Below are positions 53,524-63,190 of a DNA stretch of 64,000 nt, in pieces. Source of the stretch: Nioella halotolerans. GTDB lineage: Bacteria > Pseudomonadota > Alphaproteobacteria > Rhodobacterales > Rhodobacteraceae. The DNA lies in the NCBI GenBank assembly GCA_003428585.1, contig QVQC01000055.1, forward strand, positions 33,941 to 97,940, in the 5' to 3' direction. Below the pieces are notes generated by a model. The model was not told the origin of the DNA. It was given only the letters and a program-made list of their open reading frames with translations, and did not search any database. Position 1 is the first letter of the stretch, and the number at the start of each line of letters is the position of its first letter. A program made the position numbers and the translations under genes.

Positions 53524-54375
53524 TTATCCTTGGGCTTCAATCGTACGCAGCGCCTGAACGGCGGCCTGGAAATGCTGCGGATGGGTGTCGATGGCGTCTT
53601 CCAGCAGGCCGCGCCCGATATCGACATCGCCACGGCGGATGGCGGAAAGCGCCATCGTGTGCAGAAGCTGCGCCCGTTCCGTTTGCGTCATGTCCACCAG
53701 CGGCAGGGTGTATTGCCCGCGCGAGGCGCGCGCCAGAACGAGGTTGTTCTTGGCGGTGAAAAGCTCGGGCTCGTAGCGGATCGCCTCGGCAAATAGCCGC
53801 TCTGCCGCCTCGTGGTCGCCGCGCGTCAGCTTGGAATAGCCCCAGTTGTTCAGGACGCTTGCCGGCGTCGTCGTCAGGCCGACGGCGGTTTCGTAGAAAC
53901 TGTCGGCGCGGTCCCATTCCTCGTTGCTGTCGGCGACCATCGCTTCGAGCCGGTAGCGTTGATAGGTCTCGAAGGTGGGAGGCACCATGTCGAGCTGCGC
54001 CTCCGCGCCCTCCCAGTCATTGGTGCGGATCAGCGCCCCGGCATATTCGACACGATCCTCGTTCGTTGCCTCGTCGCTTGCGACCACTTCGCGCCAGATG
54101 GCCGCCCCTTGCGTGTATTGGTTGGCGCGCACGAGGCTTGTGGCCAGCCCCCTGCGCAGATCGACCCGGTCGGGGTTCTCTGTGCTGGCGCGGCGGAAAT
54201 AGGCGACCGCCTCGTTCGGGTCCGCCGATGTCAGCATGATCTGGTTGAGGTTGGTCTCGTCAATGACGTTCACGCCATCGAGCGCGCGCTCCACGTCGGC
54301 GGAGCCCGCCTGTTCGCACCCCGCAAGGGCAAACCCCGCGCATATCAGCGCCGTGATCCGGATGATTGGTCGCAT
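53524..54375 (-). CDS. Tad-associated TPR lipoprotein (second)
   Basis: 283 residues. The lipoprotein signal has lipobox LAGC (CAGFALAGCEQ, Cys19). At least four TPR-like repeats follow (about 55-260), for example SVLNNWGYSKLTRGDHEAAE. It probably sits in the periplasm on the outer membrane and helps the Tad secretin or pilus assembly, like TadD. It is encoded just after the TadD-like gene. The start at 54375 is chosen from the signal peptide. Confidence 0.85.
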   Translation of the reverse strand: MRPIIRITALICAGFALAGCEQAGSADVERALDGVNVIDETNLNQIMLTSADPNEAVAYFRRASTENPDRVDLRRGLATSLVRANQYTQGAAIWREVVASDEATNEDRVEYAGALIRTNDWEGAEAQLDMVPPTFETYQRYRLEAMVADSNEEWDRADSFYETAVGLTTTPASVLNNWGYSKLTRGDHEAAERLFAEAIRYEPELFTAKNNLVLARASRGQYTLPLVDMTQTERAQLLHTMALSAIRRGDVDIGRGLLEDAIDTHPQHFQAAVQALRTIEAQG

Positions 54376-54406
54376 TCGCGGCCTCTTACTGCTCTCGCCG
54401 CTTCGA

Positions 54407-54982
54407 TCATGACCCGTAGAGAAGGACATACCGCCCCCCGCCACGACGTTCGAGGTCGAAGCTGTTATTCGTTTGATCTTGACTATAACCGGAATTCTCC
54501 ATCCGCGCGATAGCCAAGCGCAGGTTTTCGCGAATCGAGTCGGTTTCGCCACTATCGAGCGCGAAGGCCCGCCGGAACACCTGCCGCGCCTCGCCCCACT
54601 CGCCCTGTTCCATGAGCACCACGCCGAGGTTGTTCCATGCCGGGACGAATTCCGGCCCCTCCTCGGTCGCGCGGCGCAGAAGATCCTCGGCCTGCCCGAG
54701 CCGCCCGAGCCGCAGGTTGGCGGTGCCAAGCGCGGTCAACGTCTCGGTCGTCATGCCGTGGGTTCCGGCGGCGTGCAGGTAGCTGCGCAGCGCAAGCTGG
54801 TATTCCCCGGCCCGCATCAGCCGGTGGCCCACGATCATCGGATCGACCCCGTCGCGCAGGACGGTCACGTCCTCGTTCGGTTCCGGGCCCACGTTCAACG
54901 GGTCAAGCCGCGCCGAGGGTTCGCACGCGGCCAGACCGGTCAGGGTCAGGATCGTCAGAAATATCTTGCCCCACCGCATCAT
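54407..54982 (-). CDS. tadD: TadD-like TPR lipoprotein
   Basis: 191 residues with a lipoprotein signal (LTGLAACEP, Cys20) and two to three TPRs (LTALGTANLRLGRLGQAEDL; AWNNLGVVLMEQGEWGEARQ). It matches TadD, thought to be a pilotin-like assembly factor for the Tad secretin. It lies 5 bp after tadC. MM at the start leaves one codon of uncertainty. Confidence 0.88.
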   Translation of the reverse strand: MMRWGKIFLTILTLTGLAACEPSARLDPLNVGPEPNEDVTVLRDGVDPMIVGHRLMRAGEYQLALRSYLHAAGTHGMTTETLTALGTANLRLGRLGQAEDLLRRATEEGPEFVPAWNNLGVVLMEQGEWGEARQVFRRAFALDSGETDSIRENLRLAIARMENSGYSQDQTNNSFDLERRGGGRYVLLYGS

Positions 54983-54987
54983 GGCCG

Positions 54988-55968
54988 TCAGAAGCCTCCG
55001 CCGCCACCCATGCCGCCACCGAGGTTTTGCGCGATGCCGTAGACCGAGGGGCCGATCAGGATGATCAGAAGTGGCGGCACGCAGAACATCATCGTGGCGA
55101 GCGTCAGTTTGGTTGGAAGTTTATTCGCTTTTTCCTCGGCGCGCATCACCCGCTTGTCGCGCATTTCCTCTGCATAGACACGCAGCGCTTCCGCGATCGA
55201 GGTACCGAAGGTCGCGGACTGGATCAGGACGGTGACGAAACTGTTGACGTCCTGCACCCCGCAGCGTTCGCCGAAATCCTTGAGCACCTTGGTCTTGTCC
55301 TTGCCGGCCTTCATCTCGTAGGCGACGATTTCGAGTTCATCAGCCAGTGATGCGAACGAGGCGCGGATTTCCTTGGCCACGCGGATGATCGCCTGATCGA
55401 GCGACTGGCCCGCCTCGACGCAGACCAGCATCAGGTCAAGCGCGTCGGGAAAGCCTTGGGTGATCTCCTCCTCGCGGGTCTGGACGCGCTTCGTCACCCA
55501 GTATTTCGGCAGGTAATACCCCACGGCCCCGGGGATCAGGACGGTCAGGATGGTTTTCTGCGTGCTCGCGTCCGGCGCGATCAGCGTGTAGATCACGCCA
55601 AGCGCCAGAAAGCCCATGCCAAGCGCGAATTGCGCGAAATGGAAGGTTTGCACCGCGCCCTTGGACCGGTAGCCGGCGCGCAGCAAGGTCAGCTGGATCT
55701 GGCTGAACTCCTCTTGGTCCTGCGGTTCAAGGAACTGGGCGAACTTGTCGAGCTTTTCGTTCTTGCCGCCAATACGCAGCGCGTGGTCAGCTTCGGGCGA
55801 CATGCCGTCCGCGCGGGTCTGGTCGCGCAACTTGCTGAGCGGGTCCTTCTTGCGAAGAAGGACCGCCGGCAGCGCGATCAGCACCAGCAGAACGCCAAGG
55901 AAGCCCGCGATGAGCAGCGGTCCCAGCGGCCCGAGATACTCGGTGATCAGGGCATTGATCTGGTCCAT
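54988..55968 (-). CDS. tadC: Tad inner-membrane platform protein TadC
   Basis: 326 residues of the GspF/TadC family. One helix near the N-terminus (about 16-38), two central helices (about 118-155) and a C-terminal helix (about 298-318) surround the T2SS-F domain with DALDLMLVCVEAGQSLDQAI and TFGTSIAEALRVYAEEMR. The C-terminus is very glycine-rich (NLGGGMGGGGGF). It pairs with TadB as the inner-membrane core of the pilus machine. Confidence 0.93.
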   Translation of the reverse strand: MDQINALITEYLGPLGPLLIAGFLGVLLVLIALPAVLLRKKDPLSKLRDQTRADGMSPEADHALRIGGKNEKLDKFAQFLEPQDQEEFSQIQLTLLRAGYRSKGAVQTFHFAQFALGMGFLALGVIYTLIAPDASTQKTILTVLIPGAVGYYLPKYWVTKRVQTREEEITQGFPDALDLMLVCVEAGQSLDQAIIRVAKEIRASFASLADELEIVAYEMKAGKDKTKVLKDFGERCGVQDVNSFVTVLIQSATFGTSIAEALRVYAEEMRDKRVMRAEEKANKLPTKLTLATMMFCVPPLLIILIGPSVYGIAQNLGGGMGGGGGF

Positions 55969-55980
55969 GCCGTTCGCTCC

Positions 55981-56949
55981 TCAGACCTTGATGTTAACCA
56001 TCATGCGCATGAAAAAGAAATTCGCCGCAAGCATTACCGCGACGACGGCGGCGGCGGGAATGAAGGCGGGACTGTCGATCACCTCATCGTAGTAATCTGG
56101 CTGCATCACGTTGATGCCGATGAGCGCGAGGATCGGGAAGAACGACAGGAACATGCCCGACCACTTGGCCTCGGCGGTGATCGCCTTCACGCGGCGGAAC
56201 AGCTTGAACCGGGCGCGGATCACCTTGGCCAACCCGGCGAGGATCTCGGCGAGGTTGCCACCGGATTTCTGCTGGATGCCGACGGCGACGGCAAGAAAGC
56301 GCAGATCTTGCATGTCCAGCCGTTCCGCCATGGCGCGCAGCGCGTCGGCCACGTCGCGGCCATAGGCGGCCTCGTCCGCGATCATGCCCAGTTCGGTGCC
56401 AAGCGGGTCGGGAACCTCCTTCGCAACGGTGTTGATGGCGGAAACGAACGGGTGGCCGACGCGAAGCGAGCGCACCATGAGTTCCACCGCGTCGGGCAGT
56501 TGTTCCTCGATCATGGCCATGCGCTTCTTCGCCTTCGAATTGACCCAGAAGAAGACGCCGCCGATGCCCATGCCGATAGCCACCATGATGCGCAGCGGCA
56601 GCGCCGCGGTGGTGGCAATGGTCAGGCCGATGAAGGCGGCGATGCCCAACCCGATCATGACGAGCACCAACTGCTGCGGGGTGAAAGCGATGTTGGCCGC
56701 CTGCGCCTTGCGGGCGATCAGAGAGTAAAGCGGGATCGTGCGGGCCCCGGTGTGCTGGTCCAGCTCCTTGCGCAGCTTGGCAAGGACGTCCTCGCGGTTG
56801 CCGCCCTTGTTGAGCATGTCAAGCCGGCGGTTGACGCGGGAGTTGAGGCTGATCGACTTGCCGAAGACCATCAGGTAGATGCCCTCGACCAGCATCAAGA
56901 TGCCGACGAAAATGCCGATGTAGATGAGCGGTTCGATGCTGAGTGTCAT
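55981..56949 (-). CDS. tadB: Tad inner-membrane platform protein TadB
   Basis: 322 residues of the same GspF/TadC-like fold as its neighbour. Hydrophobic helices are at about 8-28, 92-130 and near 265-315. The T2SS-F domain has PDAVELMVRSLRVGHPFVSA and QQKSGGNLAEILAGLAKVIR. It lies 12 bp upstream of tadC and 5 bp downstream of tadA, in the standard order. Confidence 0.93.
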   Translation of the reverse strand: MTLSIEPLIYIGIFVGILMLVEGIYLMVFGKSISLNSRVNRRLDMLNKGGNREDVLAKLRKELDQHTGARTIPLYSLIARKAQAANIAFTPQQLVLVMIGLGIAAFIGLTIATTAALPLRIMVAIGMGIGGVFFWVNSKAKKRMAMIEEQLPDAVELMVRSLRVGHPFVSAINTVAKEVPDPLGTELGMIADEAAYGRDVADALRAMAERLDMQDLRFLAVAVGIQQKSGGNLAEILAGLAKVIRARFKLFRRVKAITAEAKWSGMFLSFFPILALIGINVMQPDYYDEVIDSPAFIPAAAVVAVMLAANFFFMRMMVNIKV

Positions 56950-56954
56950 GGCGG

Positions 56955-58418
56955 TCAGTCCCCTGCCGGTTCGTAGATGGACGCCGGCAGGTCATAGCCC
57001 CACTGGCGGAACCGTTCCGAATAATGCGAGCGGACGCCGCAGGCAGTGAAGCGGCCGATGATCGTGCCGTCCGGCTTGAGGCCGAGGCGTTCGTAGCGGA
57101 AGATTTCCTGCATCGAGATCACATCACCCTCCATCCCCGTGATCTCGGTGATCGAGACCATGCGGCGACTGCCGTCCTGAAGGCGGCTGGCCTGCACGAC
57201 GAGGTTCACGGCGCTTGAGATCTGGCTGCGCACGGCCTTGATCGGCATCTCGATCCCGGCCATGGCGATCATGTTTTCCAGTCGTGAACAGGCGTCGCGG
57301 GCGCTGTTGGCGTGAATCGTGGTCATCGAGCCGTCATGGCCGGTATTCATGGCCTGCAACATGTCGATCACCTCCTCGCCGCGGGTCTCGCCGACGATGA
57401 TCCGGTCCGGGCGCATCCGCAGGGCGTTGCGCAGGCAGTCGCGTTGCGTCACCGCGCCCTTGCCTTCCACGTTCGGCGGCCGGCTTTCCATGCGGCCGAC
57501 ATGTTCCTGCTGAAGCTGCAGTTCGGCGGTATCCTCGATGGTCAGGATCCGCTCGGCGTTGCCGATGAAGCTCGACAGTGCGTTCAGCGTCGTCGTCTTG
57601 CCCGAGCCGGTGCCCCCCGACACGATCACGTTTAGCCGGCACGCGACGGCCGCCTGAAGATAAGCGGCCATTTCCTCGTTGAAAGCGCCGAAATTCACCA
57701 GCTCGTCAATGCCGAGCTTGTCCTTCTTGAACTTGCGGATCGAGACCAGCGAGCCATCGACCCCCACCGGCGGCACCATCGCGTTGAAGCGCGAGCCATC
57801 CTTGAGGCGGGCGTCAACATAGGGGTTCGATTCGTCGACCCGGCGGCCCACGGCGGACACGATCTTGTCGATGATCCGAAGAAGGTGGCGTTCGTCCTTG
57901 AAGCGGCAATCGGATTTTTCCAGCTTGCCGGCGCGTTCGACGAAGACGTTGTAGGGGCCGTTGATCAGGATGTCGTTGACGTTGTCGTCCTTCAGAAGCG
58001 GTTCAAGCGGGCCAAGACCTGTCACCTCGTCGAAGAGTTCGGTCTGAAGGGTCTGGCGATCCTCGCGATTGAGCACGACGCCCATCTCGCCCAATTCGTC
58101 ATTGGTGATCGCGTTGATCTCGGCGCGTAGGTCGCTTTCCTTGGCGGTTTCCAGCGCGGACAGGTTGAGATTGTCCAGAAGGCGCGAATGCATCTCCGTC
58201 TTGATTTCATCGAGACGGGCGCGGCGGCGCACCTCTTTGTCCATGACCACGGGTTCAGCGGGCGGCTTGGTGTCTTGCGTCGGCTTGGGGCGGCGCACGA
58301 TGGCAGGCTGCCCGTTTTCCTTGGTCGGGGCCGGAGCCTCGGTGGCCGGCTCAGGGTCCGTCGTCAACGCCGCGTGGACCGGTTGCGCGGGCGCGGATTT
58401 CTTGTAGCGCGAAAACAT
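56955..58418 (-). CDS. cpaF: Tad secretion ATPase TadA/CpaF
   Basis: 487 residues, VirB11/PulE-like ATPase. About 65 N-terminal residues are disordered and Pro-rich. Walker A GGTGSGKT is at 268-275. The Asp box ([14 protein letters not shown]), Walker B region and the His box ([17 protein letters not shown]) follow. It powers assembly and retraction of the Tad pilus from the cytosolic face. It lies between tadZ (11 bp) and tadB (5 bp). Confidence 0.96.
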   Translation of the reverse strand: MFSRYKKSAPAQPVHAALTTDPEPATEAPAPTKENGQPAIVRRPKPTQDTKPPAEPVVMDKEVRRRARLDEIKTEMHSRLLDNLNLSALETAKESDLRAEINAITNDELGEMGVVLNREDRQTLQTELFDEVTGLGPLEPLLKDDNVNDILINGPYNVFVERAGKLEKSDCRFKDERHLLRIIDKIVSAVGRRVDESNPYVDARLKDGSRFNAMVPPVGVDGSLVSIRKFKKDKLGIDELVNFGAFNEEMAAYLQAAVACRLNVIVSGGTGSGKTTTLNALSSFIGNAERILTIEDTAELQLQQEHVGRMESRPPNVEGKGAVTQRDCLRNALRMRPDRIIVGETRGEEVIDMLQAMNTGHDGSMTTIHANSARDACSRLENMIAMAGIEMPIKAVRSQISSAVNLVVQASRLQDGSRRMVSITEITGMEGDVISMQEIFRYERLGLKPDGTIIGRFTACGVRSHYSERFRQWGYDLPASIYEPAGD

Positions 58419-58429
58419 CTCTTCGCTCC

Positions 58430-59719
58430 TCAGCTTGCGGCGGCCTCGGCCTTTATGGCCTCGTGCAGGGTTTTCGCCAGCTTGGCGATATCCTTGCGCA
58501 GCGGGTTTTTCTTGGCCATCTCGGCCAGCGGCGCGCCATGGTCACATGCCTGCGTCACTTGCTTGGTGCCGTCGGGCAATTGGGTGTTCAGGGTGATGCC
58601 AAGGCTTTCGGCAAGCCGCTTGACGCGGGCCTTGCCGTTCATGTCGAGGCCGCGCGGCGCCCGGTTCAGCACGTAATGTACCTTGTCCAGCGGCAAGTCC
58701 TCTGCTTGCAAGGCCTTGATGAACCGCAGCGTGTTCTGGGCTGAACGCATGTCGAGCTCCAGCGTCGCGAAATAGACATCCGACCGGTTCAACACGGTTT
58801 CGGTCCATTGCACGATAGCCGAGGGCATATCCACGACGACAATGTCGAAGCAGCTTTGCGCGAAGTCGAGCAGCGCGCCCACCTCGACGGGACCGATCAG
58901 GTCCAGCGGCAGGATATCGGACGGCGCGGTAAAGACCGACAGCTTGCCATCATAGCTTTGCAGCGCTTGCTTGAAGGCGTCCACGTCCATGTTCTGTGCC
59001 TCGGACAGCATTTCGAACACCACGTCGCGGCGGGTCAGGTCAAGATAGGTCGAGACAGACCCGAACTGCAGGTCGAGGTCGACAAGGCAGACCGTGGGCG
59101 GATCCTTCTTGTCGATGGTCGCCAGTTCCCAGGCCAGGTTGGTGGCCAGCGTGGTCGCGCCGGTACCGCCGGCCATGCTTTGCACCGCGAATGTCACACG
59201 GTCCCCCATGTTCGTCGTGGCGTGGCGGATGGGCGCCGGCGCTTGCGGGGGGGCGTCCTGCTGGTTGGGCGATTCGGGGCCGGCATCGGCCCGCTGCGCG
59301 GCCAGGGTGTGACCCGCGCGGATACGTTCAAGCGACTGGTGAAACGCGCGTTCCGGCAGGGGATAAGGCACGAAGTCGTCGGCGCCGGCGTTCAGCAACC
59401 GGTGCAGCGTCGGCGGGCTGACATCCTCGGCGATCAGGATCACCTTGACGTTGCGCGCCTTGGCCAGTTCGATGACGCGCAGCAGAAGCTCGACGTCGGG
59501 TTCATCCTCGTCATCGACGGCGATGGCCACGAATTCGAGGTCGTCCGCCTCGGGCTGGACAAGGAATGCCTGCGCCTCGAGGAAGTTAAGATCGCCCCAG
59601 GCTTCGCCCAGTTCCGCCTCGATATCGTCGATCAGCAGGTCGAAGGTCTGCACGTCACGGGCAATGGTGCATGCCACGATCGGTGCAGGTGTCGATTTCA
59701 GCGCAAGGCCTCCACTCAT
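58430..59719 (-). CDS. cpaE: Tad localisation protein TadZ/CpaE with degenerate P-loop
   Basis: 429 residues. The N-terminal part (about 15-135) resembles a receiver domain without the usual phospho-acceptor context (NVKVILIAEDVSP). After a Gln/Pro-rich linker comes a MinD/ParA-like domain. Its P-loop reads MAGGTGATT: both the signature Lys (Ala183) and the nucleotide-binding Lys (Ala188) are gone, although LVDLDLQFGS and VVDMPSA remain. TadZ proteins mark the pole for the pilus machine, and reduced P-loops are known among CpaE relatives. It is followed by cpaF. Confidence 0.92.
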   Translation of the reverse strand: MSGGLALKSTPAPIVACTIARDVQTFDLLIDDIEAELGEAWGDLNFLEAQAFLVQPEADDLEFVAIAVDDEDEPDVELLLRVIELAKARNVKVILIAEDVSPPTLHRLLNAGADDFVPYPLPERAFHQSLERIRAGHTLAAQRADAGPESPNQQDAPPQAPAPIRHATTNMGDRVTFAVQSMAGGTGATTLATNLAWELATIDKKDPPTVCLVDLDLQFGSVSTYLDLTRRDVVFEMLSEAQNMDVDAFKQALQSYDGKLSVFTAPSDILPLDLIGPVEVGALLDFAQSCFDIVVVDMPSAIVQWTETVLNRSDVYFATLELDMRSAQNTLRFIKALQAEDLPLDKVHYVLNRAPRGLDMNGKARVKRLAESLGITLNTQLPDGTKQVTQACDHGAPLAEMAKKNPLRKDIAKLAKTLHEAIKAEAAAS

Positions 59720-59935
59720 CGTCAGTACCCCGGAGTCGCCCGGATTTTATCCGGGTCGGTTGTCGTTTCGGCGTGCCGCATCAGGGACGCGACCGGGAGG
59801 CAGGCTTGATTCCCGCTCGATCAGGACCTCAACGGCTTGCCGCCACCTGCGTTTGTCGCCTCCAAGTTAGGCAACAATACGACCAAAAAACCGAAACTAT
59901 TGGGTATTAACCTGCGCTCGCGAGGGCTGCTGCGA

Positions 59936-60547
59936 TCAGTCGCCGCCGCCCGCCCTGTCCCCGGCATAGCTGCGGTAGACGATATCGGCATAGCGCCCGT
60001 CCAGAACCATCGGGTGGGACTGCACGAACCCCTGCACTTCCGTCACCGTGCGCCGGTTGCGCTGCTCGCGTCCATCCGTGGCGACAAGGGGCTGGGTTTC
60101 GCCAAGCGAAACAAGCGCTTCCAGACGGTTGCGGTCCACGCCCTGGTTGACAAGATACCCCACCGCCGCGCGCGCCCGGCGCAGGCCGAGCGATTGGTTG
60201 TAGGCGGCGCTGCCGACAAGGTCGGTATGGCCGTAGACGCTGAAGCGGACCTCGGGGAACCGGTTGATCCACTGGGCTTGCTGGCGCAGCACGGCGCGGG
60301 CCTGCTGGCTGAGGGCGGCGCTGTCGAAGGCGAAGGTGATGGTTGTCGGCACCTCCGCCACGAAGCGCGAGGAGAGTTCCTCGACATAGGAGCGCTGCCC
60401 GGTCATCACGAGGTGATTGTGCATCGTCGGATCGCCGAACCGGCCCTCGTCGAGGCTGGCCCCCGCTTCGCCCTGCATCACCTGGCAGCCGGATAGCGCC
60501 AGACAGGCGAGCCCGACACATGCGAGCGTGATCAATCGGTTGGTCAT
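59936..60547 (-). CDS. OmpA-like lipoprotein in the tad locus
   Basis: 203 residues. The lipobox LSGC (Cys21) is followed by an OmpA-family peptidoglycan-binding domain (about 65-180): TITFAFDSAALSQQARAVL, VYGHTDLVGSAAYNQSLGL and REQRNRRTV. It is separate from Pal and sits directly after the secretin gene (4-bp gap), so it probably anchors or positions the Tad secretin at the cell wall. The 216-bp gap to tadZ holds an AT-rich run near 59868-59910 that could contain a tadZ promoter. Confidence 0.88.
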   Translation of the reverse strand: MTNRLITLACVGLACLALSGCQVMQGEAGASLDEGRFGDPTMHNHLVMTGQRSYVEELSSRFVAEVPTTITFAFDSAALSQQARAVLRQQAQWINRFPEVRFSVYGHTDLVGSAAYNQSLGLRRARAAVGYLVNQGVDRNRLEALVSLGETQPLVATDGREQRNRRTVTEVQGFVQSHPMVLDGRYADIVYRSYAGDRAGGGD

Positions 60548-60551
60548 TGCC

Positions 60552-61967
60552 TCACTCCATCACGTAGCCGTAGGAGCCACTGAAATCCTGTTGCGCGACA
60601 TCGCCGGCGGGGGTGCCCGCCGCCGGGGCGTTCCCCGTGGTCTGCCCGAACAGGAACAGCTCCGATTCGCTGGGGATGGCAATGCGGTCGGTCGGCAGGG
60701 CAAGGGCTTCGCCGCGCGTGGGCGACACCAGATGCGCACTGACGATGATAACCAGTTCCGATTGCTCGCGCTGATAGTTGGCGGACCGGAACAGCGCGCC
60801 CAGCACCGGGATATCGCCCAGCCACGGCACCTGCCCGATGGCGTCGCGGAAATCGTCCTGCAACAGCCCGGCGATGGCAAAGCTTTCACCGTCGCGCATT
60901 TCGACCGTGGTGGCGGCGGTGCGGCTGCGCAGGCCGGGAACGCCGTTGACCGTGGGCACAAGATTGTCGATGGCCGACACCTCGGCCGACAGTTGCAGGT
61001 TGATGGTCTCGTCGCTGACCACGGTGGGTGTGAAAGACAGGTTGACGCCGAAGGGCCGGAATTCAACCGCGACCCCGTTCTCGGTCTGCACCGGTACGGC
61101 AAATTCGCCGCCGGCATTGAAGCTTGCCGTGGCGCCGCTCAGCGCGCTCAGGTTAGGTTCGGCCAGTGTGCGCACGACGCCGTTGCTTTCAAGCGCCTCC
61201 AGAAGCACGGAGACCTGCAAGCTGTTGTTGCCAAAACTGATGCCAAGCGCGCCGTTGCGATCGCTGAGGGAGCTTGAGGCGATACCGCTTCCCGGCCCAA
61301 ATGCTTCTCCGCCGCTGGCGCCGAAGCCGTTGCTGCCCAGAACAGCACCGCCATCCCCGCCAAACAACTCGCCGCTGATGCCGAGCGATGCTCCCAGCTC
61401 CCGCCGCACGCTGCGCGACATCTCGGCAAAGCGCACGCGCAGCATGACCTGCTGCGACCCGCCGACCATCATCATGTTGGACACACGTCCCGGTGCATAC
61501 CGTTCGGCGAGGCCAAGCGCCCGGTCGAGAACCTGCGCCGAGGAGACCGTGCCCGACAGGACAACCCCGTCATTGGCGCTGCGCACCTCGATGTCTTCGC
61601 CCGGCATGATTTCCTGCAAGCGTTCGCGGAATTCGGCAAGGTCGGGGACGACTTGCACCTCGACATTGGCGATCAACTCGCCCTGTTCGCTCAACAGGGT
61701 CATCGTCGTGCGCCCCGGCGCGCGCCCGAGCACGTAGATCGAGCGTTCCGACAGTGTCGCGATATCGGCGATATTGGGGTTGGCGACCGACAGTTCGGCG
61801 AAGAGCGCTTCGCTCTCGACCACGACGGCCCGGTTCATGGGAACCCGCAGCGTGGCGGAGGTATTGCCTTCCACGACGCGAAGGGCTTGGGCGAAAGACG
61901 CGGATCCCGCCGAGAAGACCAGCGCGCACCCCAACAGGGCAACGCATAGGTGGCGCAACATGCTCAT
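60552..61967 (-). CDS. cpaC: Tad outer-membrane secretin CpaC/RcpA
   Basis: 471 residues. The signal peptide is cleaved near SASFAQA (about residue 27). The N-terminal BON-like and pilus-secretin domains contain LRVPMNRAVVVES and AERYAPGRVSNMMMVGGSQQ. The C-terminal secretin domain has the typical VPWLGDIPVLGALFRSANYQ and ELVIIVSAHLV. It forms the outer-membrane pore for the pilus. The ATG at 61967 follows AGGATCACA. A hairpin and a possible promoter lie in the 202-bp gap from cpaB. Confidence 0.95.
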   Translation of the reverse strand: MSMLRHLCVALLGCALVFSAGSASFAQALRVVEGNTSATLRVPMNRAVVVESEALFAELSVANPNIADIATLSERSIYVLGRAPGRTTMTLLSEQGELIANVEVQVVPDLAEFRERLQEIMPGEDIEVRSANDGVVLSGTVSSAQVLDRALGLAERYAPGRVSNMMMVGGSQQVMLRVRFAEMSRSVRRELGASLGISGELFGGDGGAVLGSNGFGASGGEAFGPGSGIASSSLSDRNGALGISFGNNSLQVSVLLEALESNGVVRTLAEPNLSALSGATASFNAGGEFAVPVQTENGVAVEFRPFGVNLSFTPTVVSDETINLQLSAEVSAIDNLVPTVNGVPGLRSRTAATTVEMRDGESFAIAGLLQDDFRDAIGQVPWLGDIPVLGALFRSANYQREQSELVIIVSAHLVSPTRGEALALPTDRIAIPSESELFLFGQTTGNAPAAGTPAGDVAQQDFSGSYGYVME

Positions 61968-62025
61968 TGTGATCCTGCCTCTCTGATCACGGGTTTGGGC
62001 GGGTTCTTTCGACCCGTTTGTCGAC

Positions 62026-62054
62026 ACAATGCCCTAAAACCGGTTCTTAAGCAA
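62026..62054 (-). promoter_or_regulatory. Possible cpaC promoter
   Basis: On the minus strand TTGCTT (62054-62049), a 17-nt spacer and CATTGT (62031-62026) lie about 60 bp before the cpaC ATG, downstream of the hairpin that follows cpaB. Confidence 0.35.
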
Positions 62055-62125
62055 GAATCAGGCGCTTGCGGGCATTTGTTCATGCGATCGACGGCCCTGT
62101 TCGGACAGGTCTGGTAGGAAACGCC

Positions 62126-62154
62126 GCCGCGGCCACACGATGCTGGGCCGCGGC
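62126..62154 (-). terminator. Hairpin after cpaB
   Basis: GCCGCGGCC pairs with GGCCGCGGC (9 bp, 11-nt loop). On the minus strand it is followed by GGCGTTTCC, a short T-rich tail. It may partly stop transcripts from cpaB before cpaC. Confidence 0.5.
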
Positions 62155-62169
62155 CGCGTGATCTCTGGG

Positions 62170-62991
62170 TCAGTTTGTGCAGGGAACCTGCGTGACCACG
62201 ACTTCTGCGCCCCGGCGATTGCGGACCGTGCAGACGCGGGGGCCCTCTTCCTGCGGGGCTTGGGACACGCCGAGCAATTCGTCCTGGTCGACCTCTACGG
62301 TTTCGGACTCGATATCGTCGCGGACCCCTACCAGCGCGAGGGACAGGTTGCCGCTCGACTGGGCCTGCGCCAGCGCCGCGATCCGTTCTGGCGGCGCCTC
62401 GACCGTGACAGTCCGCGCGATGGTCGGGTTGTTCCGGTCCTCGTCGGTGATCTGGTCGATGGCGATGATCTGCAAGGAAGACTGGATCAGGCGGGTGACG
62501 CTTTCGCCGCGGGCGTTGCCCGTCCAGTAGACATCGACACGGTCACCCGGCCGCAGGAACCCCGAGACGCCGCTTGCCACATCGACGCGGAGTGCGAAGG
62601 CGCGCATGCCGTTCTGTAGCTGCGATGCGACACCGGCATCCTCGCCCGGTGCGGTCACCTTGGACACGAGCACCGGTTCGTTGCGCTCGATCACGCGTAG
62701 AACGGTGCGTAATTCCTCGCTGTCCTCCGGGAAAAGATCCTCTGCATTGGTGAAGGCGCCGAAGGGGACGAAGTCGGCCGGCCATTCGATGGCCCGGACA
62801 TCCTGCGGGCGCAGCTGTTCGCCGTAGCGCAACTGCCGCGCCACGACATAGACCGTGGTGGTCGGCACGATCTGTTCCTGCAATTGCGCGCGCTCGGCCT
62901 GGTATCCCGTAAACAGGCCCTTGGCGACGTAGACGGCATAACCGGCCAATCCGACGCCAATGATCAGGACAAGTCCGAATATGACTCGCAT
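62170..62991 (-). CDS. cpaB: Flp pilus assembly protein CpaB/RcpC
   Basis: 273 residues. One N-terminal hydrophobic helix (MRVIFGLVLIIGVGLAGYAV) is followed by an SAF domain with VYVVARQLRYGEQLRPQDVR and the GFLRPGDRVDVYWTG pattern of RcpC/CpaB. The C-terminus has two cysteines (RVCTVRNRRGAE and VPCTN). It is a periplasmic component next to the secretin. AAGGGCAG precedes the ATG at 62991; the longer frame upstream is not used. Confidence 0.93.
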   Translation of the reverse strand: MRVIFGLVLIIGVGLAGYAVYVAKGLFTGYQAERAQLQEQIVPTTTVYVVARQLRYGEQLRPQDVRAIEWPADFVPFGAFTNAEDLFPEDSEELRTVLRVIERNEPVLVSKVTAPGEDAGVASQLQNGMRAFALRVDVASGVSGFLRPGDRVDVYWTGNARGESVTRLIQSSLQIIAIDQITDEDRNNPTIARTVTVEAPPERIAALAQAQSSGNLSLALVGVRDDIESETVEVDQDELLGVSQAPQEEGPRVCTVRNRRGAEVVVTQVPCTN

Positions 62992-63130
62992 GGTGCTGCC
63001 CTTCTTGTTCTGGTTGCGGGTCCGCGCGTGTGTCGGGCGGACCTGATTCATCGCAAGGACCATCGCTGCGGAATCAGGCAAAAGAATGGAGGCGGGGCGG
63101 TATTCCTTCGGCGGTTGGTCGTGCGGGGGG

Positions 63131-63170
63131 CGCCCGAGCCGGCGCGCCCCACGGCCCGCCGGCTCGGGCG
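63131..63170 (-). terminator. Strong 14-bp hairpin after flp1
   Basis: CGCCCGAGCCGGCG (63131-63144) pairs perfectly with CGCCGGCTCGGGCG (63157-63170) over a 12-nt loop, 20 bp after the flp1 stop on the minus strand. C-rich sequence, not T, follows. It may stabilise pilin mRNA or reduce read-through into cpaB. Confidence 0.7.
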
Positions 63171-63190
63171 ACCATTGCGCTGTGGGGCGC

